Assembly: GCF_012932215.1 (NCBI RefSeq)
Contig: NZ_CP048788.1
Coordinates: 1,240,001-1,304,000 of the forward strand
Source of the DNA: Roseobacter ponti
Lineage (GTDB): Bacteria; Pseudomonadota; Alphaproteobacteria; Rhodobacterales; Rhodobacteraceae
DNA length: 64,000 bases
Direction: 5' to 3'
Positions 44,324-54,287 of the stretch are shown here, piece by piece. A model generated the notes under the pieces. It ran no database searches, had not been told where the DNA came from, and saw only the letters and a program-made list of their open reading frames with translations. Each line of letters begins with the position of its first letter. The first letter of the stretch is position 1. The position numbers and the translations under genes were made by a program.

Positions 44324-44560
44324 TCAGCGCATTGTTCGTGCAACCGCGGCTTCCCACGCAATGTTGCGGAAATCCGGGCGGGACAGACCAAGGTCTGCGA
44401 TTTCGCGATCGCTCAGGGCCGAGAGTTCGGCCAGAGTTGTGCGGTAAATTCTGTTACGGGCATGTCGCTGTGCTGCACCCGCGAAATAGGATGCAGAGCC
44501 TGCAAGGACGCGTTCGAGAACGCTGTCGGTATGTGTCTGTGTATGATCCATGAATGCCAT
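44324..44560 (-). CDS. DUF1127 small protein (CcaF1-like)
   Basis: 78 aa. C-terminal DUF1127 motif 'LAELSALSDREIADLGLSRPDF'. ATG 44560 has AAAGG. In Rhodobacter the homologue CcaF1 is an RNA-binding protein made from the same transcript as the CcsR RNAs and helps their maturation; the same role is expected here because the hairpin array follows 17 bp after the stop. Basic, no membrane span. Confidence 0.9.
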   Translation of the reverse strand: MAFMDHTQTHTDSVLERVLAGSASYFAGAAQRHARNRIYRTTLAELSALSDREIADLGLSRPDFRNIAWEAAVARTMR

Positions 44561-44629
44561 GGTTCTTACCTTTCAGTTTACGGTTTGCGTGATGTGCCCG
44601 TTTGAGCGCATCAATGTTCCTGTGACCCA

Positions 44630-44657
44630 TACTTAAGGCTATGCTGCGACTGCACAA
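44630..44657 (-). promoter_or_regulatory. Candidate promoter of DUF1127-CcsR transcript
   Basis: TTGTGC, 16 bp, TAAGTA on the minus strand, 70 bp before the DUF1127 start. In Rhodobacter the equivalent promoter is used by RpoH-type stress sigma factors. Hexamers chosen by eye. Confidence 0.4.
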
Positions 44658-44671
44658 TGGTTACATATTCA

Positions 44672-44688
44672 ATGCTGCCATGCAGCAT
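44672..44688. promoter_or_regulatory. Palindrome ATGCTGC-CAT-GCAGCAT
   Basis: Perfect 7-bp arms, 15 bp upstream of the candidate -35 of the DUF1127 transcript and 122 bp before mrp. Operator-like; factor unknown. Confidence 0.35.
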
Positions 44689-44810
44689 CTGCATAGGCGA
44701 CCTAGGGTAAATTTACGCTTGTGGCTATGAACTTAGGCATTTCTGTTCGTCATCTGGTGTTCGCGCAAACATGTGCTATGTGAACAGGCGCATCTGGAGA
44801 GAAACTAAGC

Positions 44811-45884
44811 ATGTCTGTAACGAAGGCCGAAATTGAGGCCGCACTCGGCCGCGTGGCGCTGCCGGACGGCAGGAGCCTGATTGAGCATGATTTGATTCGT
44901 GCGCTGAGCATCGATGGCGGCGAAGTACGTTTCGTGATCGAAGCGTCGACACCCGAGGTTGCCCGCCAGATGGGCCCGCTCAGAGACGCCGCTGAAAAAC
45001 TCGTCTCAGAACTGCCGGGCGTGACGCGCGCCAGTGTTGCGCTGACCGCGCACGGACCTGCGGAGAAGAAACCGGCGCCCCCGAGCCTGAAAATCGGTGG
45101 TCACCCTAAACCGCAGGAGGGACCGACGCGCCCGGCCGGCGTTCAGCGCATTCTGGCCATAGGCTCCGGCAAGGGCGGCGTGGGCAAATCGACGGTCTCG
45201 TCCAACCTGGCCGTTGCGCTGGCAAAAGCAGGGCGCCGGGTTGGTCTTCTTGATGCCGATATATATGGCCCCAGTCAGCCGCGCATGATGGGTGTCAGCA
45301 AACGCCCCGCCAGCCCGGACGGTAAAACGATCATTCCGCTGCAGGCGCATGGCGTGACACTGATGTCGATCGGCTTCATGCTCGAAGAGGGCAAAGCCGT
45401 GGTCTGGCGTGGTCCGATGCTGATGGGTGCGCTGCAGCAGATGCTGGGTCAGGTGCAGTGGGGCGAGCTTGATGTGCTGCTCGTTGATCTGCCGCCGGGG
45501 ACAGGCGATGTGCAGCTGACACTGTGTACTAAAAGCGAACTCACAGGTGCGATTGTCGTCTCCACGCCGCAGGATGTGGCACTGATCGATGCGCGCAAGG
45601 CACTGGATATGTTTGCCACGCTTAAAACGCCGGTTCTGGGTCTGATCGAGAACATGTCGATGTTTGTCTGTCCCGACTGCGGCTCTGAGCACCAGATATT
45701 CGGGCAGGGCGGTGTCGCCGCTGAGGCGGAAACGCTCGGCGTGCCGCTTCTGGGGGTTCTGCCCATTGATCTGGAAACCCGGCTCGCCGGTGACGGTGGG
45801 ACACCGGTGGCTGCGGGCGACGGGCCGATGGCCGAAGCCTATGCGCGGATTGCCGAGGGGCTGATCCGGGGCGGAATGGCCTGA
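44811..45884 (+). CDS. mrp: Mrp/ApbC Fe-S cluster carrier ATPase
   Basis: 357 aa. N-terminal MIP18/DUF59 domain (about 1-85), linker, then a ParA-like NTPase with 'GSGKGGVGKSTVSSNLA' (deviant Walker A), 'LLDADIYGPSQPRMMG', 'VDLPPGTGDVQLTL', and 'CPDCG' cysteines that bridge a 4Fe-4S cluster at the dimer interface. Delivers Fe-S clusters to apo-proteins in the cytoplasm. Stands alone, divergent from the DUF1127 locus. Confidence 0.95.
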   Translation: MSVTKAEIEAALGRVALPDGRSLIEHDLIRALSIDGGEVRFVIEASTPEVARQMGPLRDAAEKLVSELPGVTRASVALTAHGPAEKKPAPPSLKIGGHPKPQEGPTRPAGVQRILAIGSGKGGVGKSTVSSNLAVALAKAGRRVGLLDADIYGPSQPRMMGVSKRPASPDGKTIIPLQAHGVTLMSIGFMLEEGKAVVWRGPMLMGALQQMLGQVQWGELDVLLVDLPPGTGDVQLTLCTKSELTGAIVVSTPQDVALIDARKALDMFATLKTPVLGLIENMSMFVCPDCGSEHQIFGQGGVAAEAETLGVPLLGVLPIDLETRLAGDGGTPVAAGDGPMAEAYARIAEGLIRGGMA

Positions 45885-46162
45885 CGCGGACGGCCCCCAC
45901 GGGTCACGGAATGCAGCAGACAGAGACATAGTATATAGTGAGCGCGCACCTGGCGGGGCGGGATCTTACGCCCTTCCGCCCGTCCGGACGGGGTTCAGTG
46001 CGATTTCTGGTCGCTGGATGGGAATTCATGGTCCGATATCGATTTCAGCCATTGATTCGAATCAAAACTGGACGAAGCGCCTCGATTCTCCTTGATCCGG
46101 TAGGTTTCGTATGAGAACATTACATGAACACTTTCCGAACGCCACCTGAAAGTCTAAAAATC

Positions 46163-46177
46163 TGGGAATTCGTGGGA
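46163..46177 (+). promoter_or_regulatory. mraZ: Two TGGGA repeats at 10-bp spacing (candidate MraZ box)
   Basis: TGGGA-N5-TGGGA matches the repeat unit and spacing bound by MraZ upstream of its own operon, although usual boxes have three or more units and lie closer to mraZ (here 457 bp). Confidence 0.35.
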
Positions 46178-46532
46178 AAATTACGCCCTGATGCGTATGA
46201 CCTACATATAGTGTATGGCGCCAGCCTTTTGTCAATTTGTAGCAAAAATTCGTGAATTGCTGCTCTATATCTTGATTTGATTAACGCTGAATCCTGGATT
46301 TAGGGATTTGTTAGCTAAAAATCCCTTGCTGTACCACGATATCCCACGCTATACCTTTTACATCAGATGAGAGCGGGACCGGGGCACCAAACGACCCCAC
46401 GCAATAAAAACTCTAGCAGGTTTCATACAGGCACCTCGATTTCATCAGACCAAGAGATCCGGCGCGCGAGCGAGCAGACATCCCCCCAGGTGGCGCGCGC
46501 AGTCGGACTTCCCCGCAGATGCGGGACGAGGG

Positions 46533-46568
46533 CGGCGGGTTGATCAGTGGCAGCAGATCAACCCGCCG
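46533..46568 (+). other. 13-bp perfect stem-loop in mraZ leader
   Basis: CGGCGGGTTGATC pairs perfectly with GATCAACCCGCCG around a 10-nt loop, followed by GTTTCCATTT, 65 bp before mraZ. Could be an attenuator-like or RNA-stabilising element, or a weak terminator. Confidence 0.55.
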
Positions 46569-46633
46569 TTTCCATTTCAGATCAGGGGGAAACGCGCGAA
46601 ACTTAAGGCAGCGCATGAAGTTGGGATAAGGCA

Positions 46634-47137
46634 GTGAGCCGCAGGTTCAGAGGCGAAAGCCAGCACAAGGTCGATGCAAAGGGGCGGGTCTCGATACCGG
46701 CCTCTTTCCGCCGTGTGATCGAAGCTGCTGATCCGGCCTGGAGTTCGGGCGATGCCCCCGAACTGGTCATCGTCTACGGCGATCACCGTCGCAGCTACCT
46801 TGAGTGTTATACAATCGAGGCCATCAACGAGGTGGATGACAAGATCGATGCCCTGCCGCGCGGCTCGATGGAGCGGCGCATGCTGCAGCGGCTCTTTCAT
46901 GGCCAGTCTTTCCCCACATCAGTCGATGAAACCGGCCGTCTCGTGCTGCCGGCAAAGCTGCGCCAGAAAATCGGCCTCGACAAAGAGGCCTTTTTTATCG
47001 CCGCGGGTGACACCTTCCAGATCTGGGAGCCGGGCACCTATGAGGCCGAAGAAGCCGCCAAAACAGAAGCATGGCTCGATGAGCTGCCGGAGGATTTTGA
47101 TCCGCTGGTCTTCTTGGATGCAAAGCAAGGGGAGTAG
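46634..47137 (+). CDS. mraZ: MraZ, dcw cluster transcription factor
   Basis: 167 aa with two SpoVT/AbrB-like repeats: 'KVDAKGRVSIPASFR' and 'SVDETGRLVLPAKLRQKIGL'. GTG 46634 with GGATAAG. First gene of the dcw cluster; MraZ binds TGGGN repeats upstream and represses the operon. It has a slightly long acidic C-terminal tail ('WLDELPEDFDPLVFLDAKQ'). Confidence 0.95.
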   Translation: MSRRFRGESQHKVDAKGRVSIPASFRRVIEAADPAWSSGDAPELVIVYGDHRRSYLECYTIEAINEVDDKIDALPRGSMERRMLQRLFHGQSFPTSVDETGRLVLPAKLRQKIGLDKEAFFIAAGDTFQIWEPGTYEAEEAAKTEAWLDELPEDFDPLVFLDAKQGE

Positions 47138-47140
47138 GTG

Positions 47141-48133
47141 ATGGCTGCTGCGGCCACTTCTGATCAGTCTGCGCACCATGTCCCCGTTCTGCTGCCTGCA
47201 ATTCTGAATGCTGTTGCCCCGGTGCAGGGCCGCTGGCTGGACGGCACATTCGGTGCCGGCGGCTATACACGCGGTCTGCTGGAGGCCGGGGCGGCTCAGG
47301 TCATTGCGGTTGACCGCGACCCTCTGGCTTTTGAACTGGCGGAAAGCTGGGCCGGAGACTACGGCGACCGGCTGATCCTGCAGCAGGGTGTGTTCTCAAA
47401 AATGGACAGCTTTGCGTCAGATCTCGAGGGCGTTGTGCTCGATCTGGGTGTGTCTTCGATGCAGATCGATACACCGGAGCGTGGCTTTTCATTCATGCGC
47501 GACGGGCCGCTCGATATGCGCATGAGCCAGGACGGTCTTTCTGCTGCTGATATTATCAACGAAGCTCCCGAAGAGACGATTGCTAATATTCTCTTTCAGT
47601 ACGGGGAAGAGCGGGCAAGCCGGAGAATTGCAAAGGCCATTCTGCGCGAAAGGGCGCTCGAGCCCATCACCACCACCCTGCGTCTGGCAGGCATCATTGA
47701 AAGCTGTCTGCCTCGGGCAAAGCCCGGACAGTCACACCCTGCAACGCGGAGTTTTCAGGCGCTTCGGATCGCAGTCAATGATGAGTATGGTGAGTTGTTT
47801 CAGGGGCTTATGGCAGCGGAGCGGGTACTTGGGCCCGGCGGGTGGCTCGCTGTTGTCACCTTTCATTCCGTCGAGGACCGTATGGTAAAACGCTTCCTGA
47901 CCGCCCGCGCCGGCGCAGGGGGCAATGCCAACAGGTTCGCGCCTGAAACTGAAAAAGTACCGCCGCAGTTCACCCTGTCGCAGCGCAAAGCGGTGTCGGC
48001 GGATGAGGCTGAGGTCGACGCCAACCCGCGCGCCCGGTCTGCCCGGCTGCGTGTGGCGCGGCGCACGGATGCGCCCGCCGGAGACATAGATGCAAAATCC
48101 ATCGGCATGCCGGTGGTCAGAGAGGTTAAGTGA
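47141..48133 (+). CDS. rsmH: RsmH, 16S rRNA m4C1402 methyltransferase
   Basis: 330 aa SAM-dependent enzyme (formerly MraW). '[13 protein letters not shown]', SAM loop '[18 protein letters not shown]', '[11 protein letters not shown]', '[19 protein letters not shown]', '[13 protein letters not shown]'. ATG 47141 is chosen over GTG 47138 because the AAGGGGAG SD is better spaced. Follows mraZ by 3 bp and overlaps ftsL by one base. Confidence 0.96.
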   Translation: MAAAATSDQSAHHVPVLLPAILNAVAPVQGRWLDGTFGAGGYTRGLLEAGAAQVIAVDRDPLAFELAESWAGDYGDRLILQQGVFSKMDSFASDLEGVVLDLGVSSMQIDTPERGFSFMRDGPLDMRMSQDGLSAADIINEAPEETIANILFQYGEERASRRIAKAILRERALEPITTTLRLAGIIESCLPRAKPGQSHPATRSFQALRIAVNDEYGELFQGLMAAERVLGPGGWLAVVTFHSVEDRMVKRFLTARAGAGGNANRFAPETEKVPPQFTLSQRKAVSADEAEVDANPRARSARLRVARRTDAPAGDIDAKSIGMPVVREVK

Positions 48134-48498
48134 TGCGGACGGTGTTTTATATCCTCACCACGCTCAGTGTGATCGGCCTTGCGTTCTGGGCCTACCGGGA
48201 GAATTACGCGACCCAGGGGGCGCTCGCAGAGACCCGCGGACTGCGCGAGGAAATCCGCGAGGCACATGAGCGCCTGACCGTTCTGCGCGCCGAATGGGCC
48301 TATCTTAACCGGCCCGACCGGTTGCGCGATCTGGCGGATATCAACTTTGACCGGCTGGGGCTGCTGCCGCTGCGGCCTGACCAGTTCGGGCACATTGATC
48401 AGGTCGCCTATCCGCCTGCGCCGGAACTGGAATTTACCGACGGGGTGGATGTATCGAACCTTGTGGACGGCGTTTCGCCGTCCGGGGTGACGCAATGA
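48133..48498 (+). CDS. ftsL: FtsL-like cell division protein
   Basis: 121 aa bitopic protein: short cytoplasmic N-terminus, one span (about 4-21), then a coiled coil ('ETRGLREEIREAHERLTVLRAEW'). The ATG overlaps the rsmH stop (TGATG) and the stop overlaps the ftsI start (ATGA). Forms the FtsQLB complex in the divisome that activates FtsWI. Assigned mainly by position, size and topology. Confidence 0.88.
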   Translation: MRTVFYILTTLSVIGLAFWAYRENYATQGALAETRGLREEIREAHERLTVLRAEWAYLNRPDRLRDLADINFDRLGLLPLRPDQFGHIDQVAYPPAPELEFTDGVDVSNLVDGVSPSGVTQ

Positions 48499-50270
48499 TC
48501 CGCACGCCGCTCCGCCCCCTCGCACGGATCCTTGATGCGCGCCAGAAGGGCGAGAGCCCCGAGGCCATTGAGCGTGAAAACATACGCATCCGTCACGAAC
48601 AGATGCGCGACCAGGCACGTCAGCGCGCAGAAGGTCGGTTGCTCGTGCTGGGGGTGTTTTTCCTCATGGCCTTTCTGGTGGTGGGCGCGCGTATGGGCAT
48701 GATGGCCACCTCCGAGCCGCGCGAGCCCCGGGCGGAGGCGCCCGGATCGGTGATCCACGCCGCGCGTGCAGATATCGTGGACCGTAACGGCGCGTTGCTG
48801 GCGACTAATTTTGAAACACATGCGCTTTATGCGCAGCCACCGCAGATGATTGACCCGGCCCATGCAGCCCGCGAGCTTGCAAAGGTCTTCCCGGATCTGA
48901 AAGAACAGGATCTGCTGGAAGATTTCACCGGCAAGCGTAAGTTCCTGTGGATCAAAAAGAAAATCAGCCCCGAGCAGATGCAGGCCGTACATGAAATCGG
49001 CGACCCCGGTCTGATGTTCGGTGCGCGCGACATGCGGCTTTACCCCAACGGGCAGCTGGCAGCACATGTGCTGGGCGGGGCGGGGTTCGGCAAAGAGGGC
49101 GTCTCGGCGGCTGAAGTGATCGGTGTTGCGGGGGTCGAGAAATACTTTGATGATTATTTGCGGGACCCGGCCAATGCGCAGTTACAGCTGTCGCTTGATC
49201 TGACGGTTCAGGCGGCCGCCGAGCGGGTGCTTTACGGCGGTATGAAGCTGATGAATGCCAAGGGTGCCACATCAATCCTGATGGATGTGCACACCGGAGA
49301 GGTGATCAGCGTCGTATCCCTGCCGACGTTTGATCCCAATGCGCGACCGCGCCCGCTGGCCTCGGGTGATGCTTCTGATACGCCGCTTTTTAACCGGTCG
49401 GTGCAGGGGGTTTACGAGCTCGGATCGACCTTCAAGATATTTACCGTGGCTCAGGCGATGGATCTCGGGCTGGTGAACCCAGATACTGTCATCGACACCA
49501 AAGGACCGCTGCGCTGGGGCAAATTCCGGATCCGCGACTTCCGCAACTACGGCGACGAGATGTCGGTCACCAAGATTATCGTGAAAAGTTCCAACATCGG
49601 CACCGCGCGGCTCGCCATGGAAATCGGCGCGGCACGCCAGCGTGCCTTTCTCCAACGGCTTGGGATGCTGGACGCCACCGGGTTTGAGATTGTAGAGGCG
49701 GCCACAGGCAAGCCGCTTCTGCCGAAAAACTGGTCTGAAATCAGTGCGATGACGATTTCTTATGGTCACGGGCTCTCAACCTCACCCATGCATCTCGCGG
49801 CAGGCTACGCGGCGATTGCAAACGGCGGGCTCAAAGTGCAGCCGACGATCCTGAAACAGGACGGGCCGCGCAAAGGCGAACGGGTTTTCTCGGAACGCTC
49901 GTCGGCGGCGGCGCGGAAAATGTTGCGCAAGGTGGTGACCGAGGGCACGGCAAGTTTCGGCGAAGTGGCGGGCTATGCGGTAGGGGGCAAGACGGGCACC
50001 GCAGACAAACCGCGTCCTCAGGGTGGATATTATGATGATAAAGTCATTGCGACATTCGCCTCGATCTTTCCGGCACACGACCCGAAATACGTACTTATCG
50101 TCACGCTGGATGAGCCGGTCGACACCACCTCGGATGAGCCGCGACGCACAGCAGGCTGGACGGCGGTGCCGGTTGCAGCCGAAATGATCCGGCGCATCGC
50201 CCCGCTGCTGGGGCTCCGACCAACCGTTGAACCTGCTGAACTGACAGATATAACGCTTACTCAGAACTAA
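48495..50270 (+). CDS. ftsI: FtsI (PBP3), septal peptidoglycan transpeptidase
   Basis: 591 aa. One N-terminal span (about 48-70), pedestal domain starting 'ADIVDRNGALLATN', then the penicillin-binding transpeptidase domain with 'GSTFK' (Ser nucleophile), 'SSN' and 'KTGT' motifs. Crosslinks septal peptidoglycan with FtsW in the periplasm. Confidence 0.96.
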   Translation: MIRTPLRPLARILDARQKGESPEAIERENIRIRHEQMRDQARQRAEGRLLVLGVFFLMAFLVVGARMGMMATSEPREPRAEAPGSVIHAARADIVDRNGALLATNFETHALYAQPPQMIDPAHAARELAKVFPDLKEQDLLEDFTGKRKFLWIKKKISPEQMQAVHEIGDPGLMFGARDMRLYPNGQLAAHVLGGAGFGKEGVSAAEVIGVAGVEKYFDDYLRDPANAQLQLSLDLTVQAAAERVLYGGMKLMNAKGATSILMDVHTGEVISVVSLPTFDPNARPRPLASGDASDTPLFNRSVQGVYELGSTFKIFTVAQAMDLGLVNPDTVIDTKGPLRWGKFRIRDFRNYGDEMSVTKIIVKSSNIGTARLAMEIGAARQRAFLQRLGMLDATGFEIVEAATGKPLLPKNWSEISAMTISYGHGLSTSPMHLAAGYAAIANGGLKVQPTILKQDGPRKGERVFSERSSAAARKMLRKVVTEGTASFGEVAGYAVGGKTGTADKPRPQGGYYDDKVIATFASIFPAHDPKYVLIVTLDEPVDTTSDEPRRTAGWTAVPVAAEMIRRIAPLLGLRPTVEPAELTDITLTQN

Positions 50271-50286
50271 CGCCGGGGCGGGGGCC

Positions 50287-51768
50287 ATGCGCGAGACGTC
50301 AAAAAAGCTTTCATCTCTCGGTCTGACCGCCAGAAGCGGCCGGAACCCTGACATAACCGGTCTTGCCGTGGACAGCCGGGATGTGCGCGACGGATGTCTT
50401 TTCGCGGCGATGCCCGGGGTGATAACCCATGGCGCGCGTTTTATTGAAGCCGCCCTCAATCAGGGGGCCGTCGCAGTGCTCACCGATGCTGAGGGAGCGA
50501 GCCTCGCTGCCGATGTGCTGGCATCAGGCGAGTGCGCTGTTGTGGTCAGCCAGGCCCCGCGAGAGGCTCTGGCGCGCACAGCGTCGCTTTGGTTTGGTGC
50601 GCAGCCCGGGACCATGGTGGCTGTGACCGGCACCAACGGGAAAACCTCTGTTGCGAGTTTCGTCCGCCAGATATGGACGCTGCTCGGCCATCAGGCGATA
50701 AATCTCGGCACCACCGGGGTCGAAGGAGCCTGGACCGCGCCACTTGCCCATACAACACCTGAGCCGATCACGCTGCACCGAGCGCTGGCGGTGGCAGTGG
50801 CCCATGGCGTGACCCATGCCGCGATGGAGGCTTCCTCGCATGGTCTTGATCAGCGCCGGCTGGATGGTGTCACGCTGAAAGCTGCAGGGTTCACCAACTT
50901 CACACAGGATCATCTCGATTATCACTCCAGCTTTGAAGATTACTTCGACGCAAAGGCCGGGCTTTTCGCCCGTGTACTGCCGGAAGATGCGCATGCGGTC
51001 ATCCATATTGAGGAAGAACGCGGCACGGATATGGCAGCGATCGCCACGGCGCGTCACTGTCCGGTGATCAGCGTCGGGCGCCAGATCGGTGATCTGCATA
51101 TGGGTCAGGTCCAGGTGGATCCGACCGGACAGACGGTGGCCTTCCGGTATCTGGGCGAGACCTTTGTGCGCCGCCTGCCGCTCATCGGGGATTTTCAGGC
51201 CGAGAATGTCATGGTTGCCGCGGGGCTTGCAATCGCCTGCGGTGATGCGCCTGCGGCGGTCTTTGACACCTTTGAGAGCCTCACAACTGTGCGCGGACGG
51301 ATGCAGCTTGCAGCAACGCGCGAAAACGGGGCTGCGGTTTTTGTTGATTACGCCCATACACCTGATGCGGTCGCGACCGCGCTGCAGGCGTTGCGCCCCC
51401 ATGTGCTGGGGCGTCTGATTGCAATTATCGGTGCGGGCGGCGACCGCGATGCAACCAAGCGCCCGCTGATGGGGCAGGCAGCAACCGATCACGCGGATCT
51501 CGTGATCGTCACCGACGACAACCCCCGCTCGGAAGATCCCGCAACGATCCGTGCGGCGGTGCTGCTGGGCGCGCCGGATGCGCTCGAAGTGGGCGACCGG
51601 GCCGAGGCAATCCTGCGCGGTGTCGATGCGCTGGGGCCCGGGGATGCACTGCTCATCGCCGGGAAGGGGCATGAGACCGGGCAGATTGTCGGTGATGATA
51701 TTCTCCCCTTCGATGATGCCGAACAGGCCAGTGTCGCCGTTTCCGCTCTCGACGGGCGGTTCGCGTGA
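50287..51768 (+). CDS. murE: MurE, UDP-MurNAc-tripeptide ligase (meso-DAP adding)
   Basis: 493 aa Mur ligase. ATP loop 'GTNGKTSVASF', 'HTPEPITLHRALA', carbamylated-Lys region, and 'DDNPRSEDP', the DNPR motif that specifies meso-diaminopimelate. Adds the third residue of the stem peptide in the cytoplasm. The stop overlaps the murF start by 4 nt. Confidence 0.96.
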   Translation: MRETSKKLSSLGLTARSGRNPDITGLAVDSRDVRDGCLFAAMPGVITHGARFIEAALNQGAVAVLTDAEGASLAADVLASGECAVVVSQAPREALARTASLWFGAQPGTMVAVTGTNGKTSVASFVRQIWTLLGHQAINLGTTGVEGAWTAPLAHTTPEPITLHRALAVAVAHGVTHAAMEASSHGLDQRRLDGVTLKAAGFTNFTQDHLDYHSSFEDYFDAKAGLFARVLPEDAHAVIHIEEERGTDMAAIATARHCPVISVGRQIGDLHMGQVQVDPTGQTVAFRYLGETFVRRLPLIGDFQAENVMVAAGLAIACGDAPAAVFDTFESLTTVRGRMQLAATRENGAAVFVDYAHTPDAVATALQALRPHVLGRLIAIIGAGGDRDATKRPLMGQAATDHADLVIVTDDNPRSEDPATIRAAVLLGAPDALEVGDRAEAILRGVDALGPGDALLIAGKGHETGQIVGDDILPFDDAEQASVAVSALDGRFA

Positions 51769-53195
51769 CGCTCTGGACCTCTGCTGAGGCGGCGGCGGCC
51801 ACCGGCGGGCGGGCCACCACGGCCTGGTCTGCCAGCGGCGTGTCGATCGATACACGCACACTGAACCCCGGTGATCTCTTCGTGGCGCTCACAGATGTGC
51901 GCGATGGCCATGAATTTGTGGTGCAGGCGCTGGAGAGAGGTGCGGCCGCGGCGCTGGTATCGCATGTGCCGGAGGGGGTGCAGGAAGATGCGCCGCTCCT
52001 CGTGGTGGGGGATGTGCTTGCCGGGCTGCAGGCGCTCGGACAGGCCGGGCGCGCGCGGATGCGGGGCCGGGTGGTCGGTGTAACCGGCAGCGTCGGCAAG
52101 ACCTCGACCAAAGAGATGCTGCTTGCCATGTGCGCCGATCAGGGCAGGACCCACGCGTCGGTCGCAAGCTATAACAACCACTGGGGCGTGCCGCTGACGC
52201 TGGCACGAATGCCTGCAGACACCGAATTCGCGATCATTGAGATCGGCATGAACCACCCCGGCGAGATCGCACCGCTCGCGAAAATGGCGCAGCCGCATGT
52301 GGCGCTGATCACCACGGTGGCCGCCGCCCATCTGGAGGCTTTTAACGATATCACCGGGATCGCCGTCGAAAAGGCGTCGATCTTAGAGGGCGTCGTGCCG
52401 AACGGGATCGCGGTGCTGAACGCGGACGTCGAGACATCTGCCATTCTGATGGCCAAAGCCCGGGACTGCAAACTGCGTGACATCAGCTTTGGTGAGCACG
52501 GCTATGATTTTCAGCTGAAAAAAGCGGTTGTACAGGGTGAAACAACCGTCGTGCAGGCACAGATGGGCATGGAGCCGCTGCTCTTTAAGCTTTCCACGCC
52601 GGGGCGGCATTTTGCGATGAACGCACTTGGCGCGCTGGCGGTCATGGCGGCCCTGCGTGCTGATATGGCGCTTGCGGTCGCCTCGATCGGGCGCTGGCGG
52701 CCTTACAAAGGCCGGGGGCAACGCGAGCGCATCTGTCTTGATCCGGTCGACACCCGGCTGACGCTGGATCTGATCGACGACAGCTACAATGCCAACCCGA
52801 CCTCTATGGGGGCCGCGCTGGAAGTGCTGGGCGCTGCGGAGGTTCAGAACGATATCGGGCGTGTCTCGAAAGGACGGCGCATCGCCTATCTGGGCGATAT
52901 GAAAGAGCTCGGGCCTGACGAAATCGCTCTGCATGCCGGGATTGCACATCTGGACGCCGTGAAAGAGATCGACGTGATCCACTGCATCGGGCCGCTGATG
53001 CGGTCGCTCTGGGATCTGTTGCCCGAGGCACGCCGTGGAGAGTGGTTTGAGACTTCAGCTGACGCGCTGCCGCGCCTGAAACGGCATCTGGACAGCGGCG
53101 ATGTGGTGCTGGCCAAAGGATCACTGAGCATGAAACTGGGCCTCATCGTTGACGCCATCCGCAAAATGGGACATGCCCCGCTGGACGTGGAATAG
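51765..53195 (+). CDS. murF: MurF, UDP-MurNAc-pentapeptide ligase
   Basis: 476 aa from GTG 51765 (GTGA overlap with murE). 'SIDTRTLNPGDLFVAL', 'VTGSVGKTSTKEML', 'YNNHWGVPLTL', 'EIGMNHPGEI', 'DDSYNANPTSM'. Adds D-Ala-D-Ala to the tripeptide, the dipeptide coming from the Ddl encoded further on. Confidence 0.96.
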   Translation: MTLWTSAEAAAATGGRATTAWSASGVSIDTRTLNPGDLFVALTDVRDGHEFVVQALERGAAAALVSHVPEGVQEDAPLLVVGDVLAGLQALGQAGRARMRGRVVGVTGSVGKTSTKEMLLAMCADQGRTHASVASYNNHWGVPLTLARMPADTEFAIIEIGMNHPGEIAPLAKMAQPHVALITTVAAAHLEAFNDITGIAVEKASILEGVVPNGIAVLNADVETSAILMAKARDCKLRDISFGEHGYDFQLKKAVVQGETTVVQAQMGMEPLLFKLSTPGRHFAMNALGALAVMAALRADMALAVASIGRWRPYKGRGQRERICLDPVDTRLTLDLIDDSYNANPTSMGAALEVLGAAEVQNDIGRVSKGRRIAYLGDMKELGPDEIALHAGIAHLDAVKEIDVIHCIGPLMRSLWDLLPEARRGEWFETSADALPRLKRHLDSGDVVLAKGSLSMKLGLIVDAIRKMGHAPLDVE

Positions 53196-53204
53196 GAAAA
53201 TGCC

Positions 53205-54287
53205 ATGCTGTACTGGTTGACGCTGCTGTCGGACGGAGGGGATTTCTTCAACCTCTTCCGGTATATCACGTTCCGCGCGGGCGGGGCGTTTATGACGGCA
53301 CTTGTCTTCGGGTTCCTCTTTGGCAAGCCGCTGATCGGGGTGCTGCGCAAGCGCCAGGGCAAAGGCCAGCCCATTCGCGATGACGGCCCCGAGGGGCATT
53401 TCGCAAAGGCCGGCACACCTACAATGGGCGGGCTGCTGATCATCGGCGCGCTGCTCACATCCACGCTGCTCTGGGCGCGGCTGGACAACCCTTTCATCTG
53501 GATTGTGCTCTTTGTCACCGTGTCTTTCGCGCTGATCGGGTTTCTCGACGATTACGCCAAAGTGTCCAAACAGACGACCTCGGGCGTATCCGGCAAAATG
53601 CGTCTGGCCATCGGTTTTGCGATCTCTGCCACAGCCGCCATTCTGGCCGCGCGCTATCATCCGGAGGCCCTGCAGAACCGTCTTGCGCTGCCGGTGTTCA
53701 AGGATACGCTGATCAATCTCGGCTTTCTTTTCGTACCATTCGCGATGATCGTTATCGTCGGGTCGGCGAACGCGGTGAACCTTACCGACGGGCTCGACGG
53801 GCTTGCGATTATGCCGGTGATGATTGCCGCAGGTACGCTGGGTGTCATCGCCTATGCGGTGGGCCGGGTCGACTTCACCGAATATCTCGATGTGCATTAC
53901 GTGGCCGGCACCGGTGAGATCCTGATATTTACGGCGGGGATTTTTGGCGGGGGGCTGGGATTTTTATGGTACAACGCGCCACCGGCCGCTGTCTTTATGG
54001 GCGACACCGGCAGCCTTGCTCTGGGCGGTGCGCTGGGAGCTATTGCTGTCTCTACAAAACACGAAATCGTTCTGGCCATCGTTGGCGGGCTCTTTGTGGT
54101 CGAAGCGCTGAGCGTGATCATTCAGGTGCTCTATTTCAAAAAGACCGGCAAGCGGGTCTTTCTGATGGCGCCCATCCACCACCACTATGAAAAGAAGGGC
54201 TGGGCGGAGAGCACCATCGTGATCCGCTTCTGGATCATTTCGCTCATTCTCGCGATGATCGGTCTGGCCACGCTTAAGGTACGGTAA
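53205..54287 (+). CDS. mraY: MraY, phospho-MurNAc-pentapeptide translocase
   Basis: 360 aa, ten predicted spans. '[10 protein letters not shown]', 'GFLDDYAKV' with the catalytic Asp pair, '[10 protein letters not shown]', '[12 protein letters not shown]', '[13 protein letters not shown]'. Makes lipid I on the inner leaflet. Confidence 0.97.
   Translation: MLYWLTLLSDGGDFFNLFRYITFRAGGAFMTALVFGFLFGKPLIGVLRKRQGKGQPIRDDGPEGHFAKAGTPTMGGLLIIGALLTSTLLWARLDNPFIWIVLFVTVSFALIGFLDDYAKVSKQTTSGVSGKMRLAIGFAISATAAILAARYHPEALQNRLALPVFKDTLINLGFLFVPFAMIVIVGSANAVNLTDGLDGLAIMPVMIAAGTLGVIAYAVGRVDFTEYLDVHYVAGTGEILIFTAGIFGGGLGFLWYNAPPAAVFMGDTGSLALGGALGAIAVSTKHEIVLAIVGGLFVVEALSVIIQVLYFKKTGKRVFLMAPIHHHYEKKGWAESTIVIRFWIISLILAMIGLATLKVR

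Larger units (their letters stand above)
45885..46633 (+). other. Long leader/intergenic region upstream of mraZ
   Basis: 749 bp without a gene. The middle (46100-46370) is AT-rich and likely holds the dcw promoter; the end carries a strong stem-loop. Two TGGGA repeats are present. No tRNA or RNase P signature was found on either strand. Confidence 0.6.

Noticed and set aside
46440-46633. RNase P RNA or another structural RNA upstream of mraZ
   Set aside because: None of the conserved RNase P core sequences is present on either strand; only one clear stem-loop is seen.
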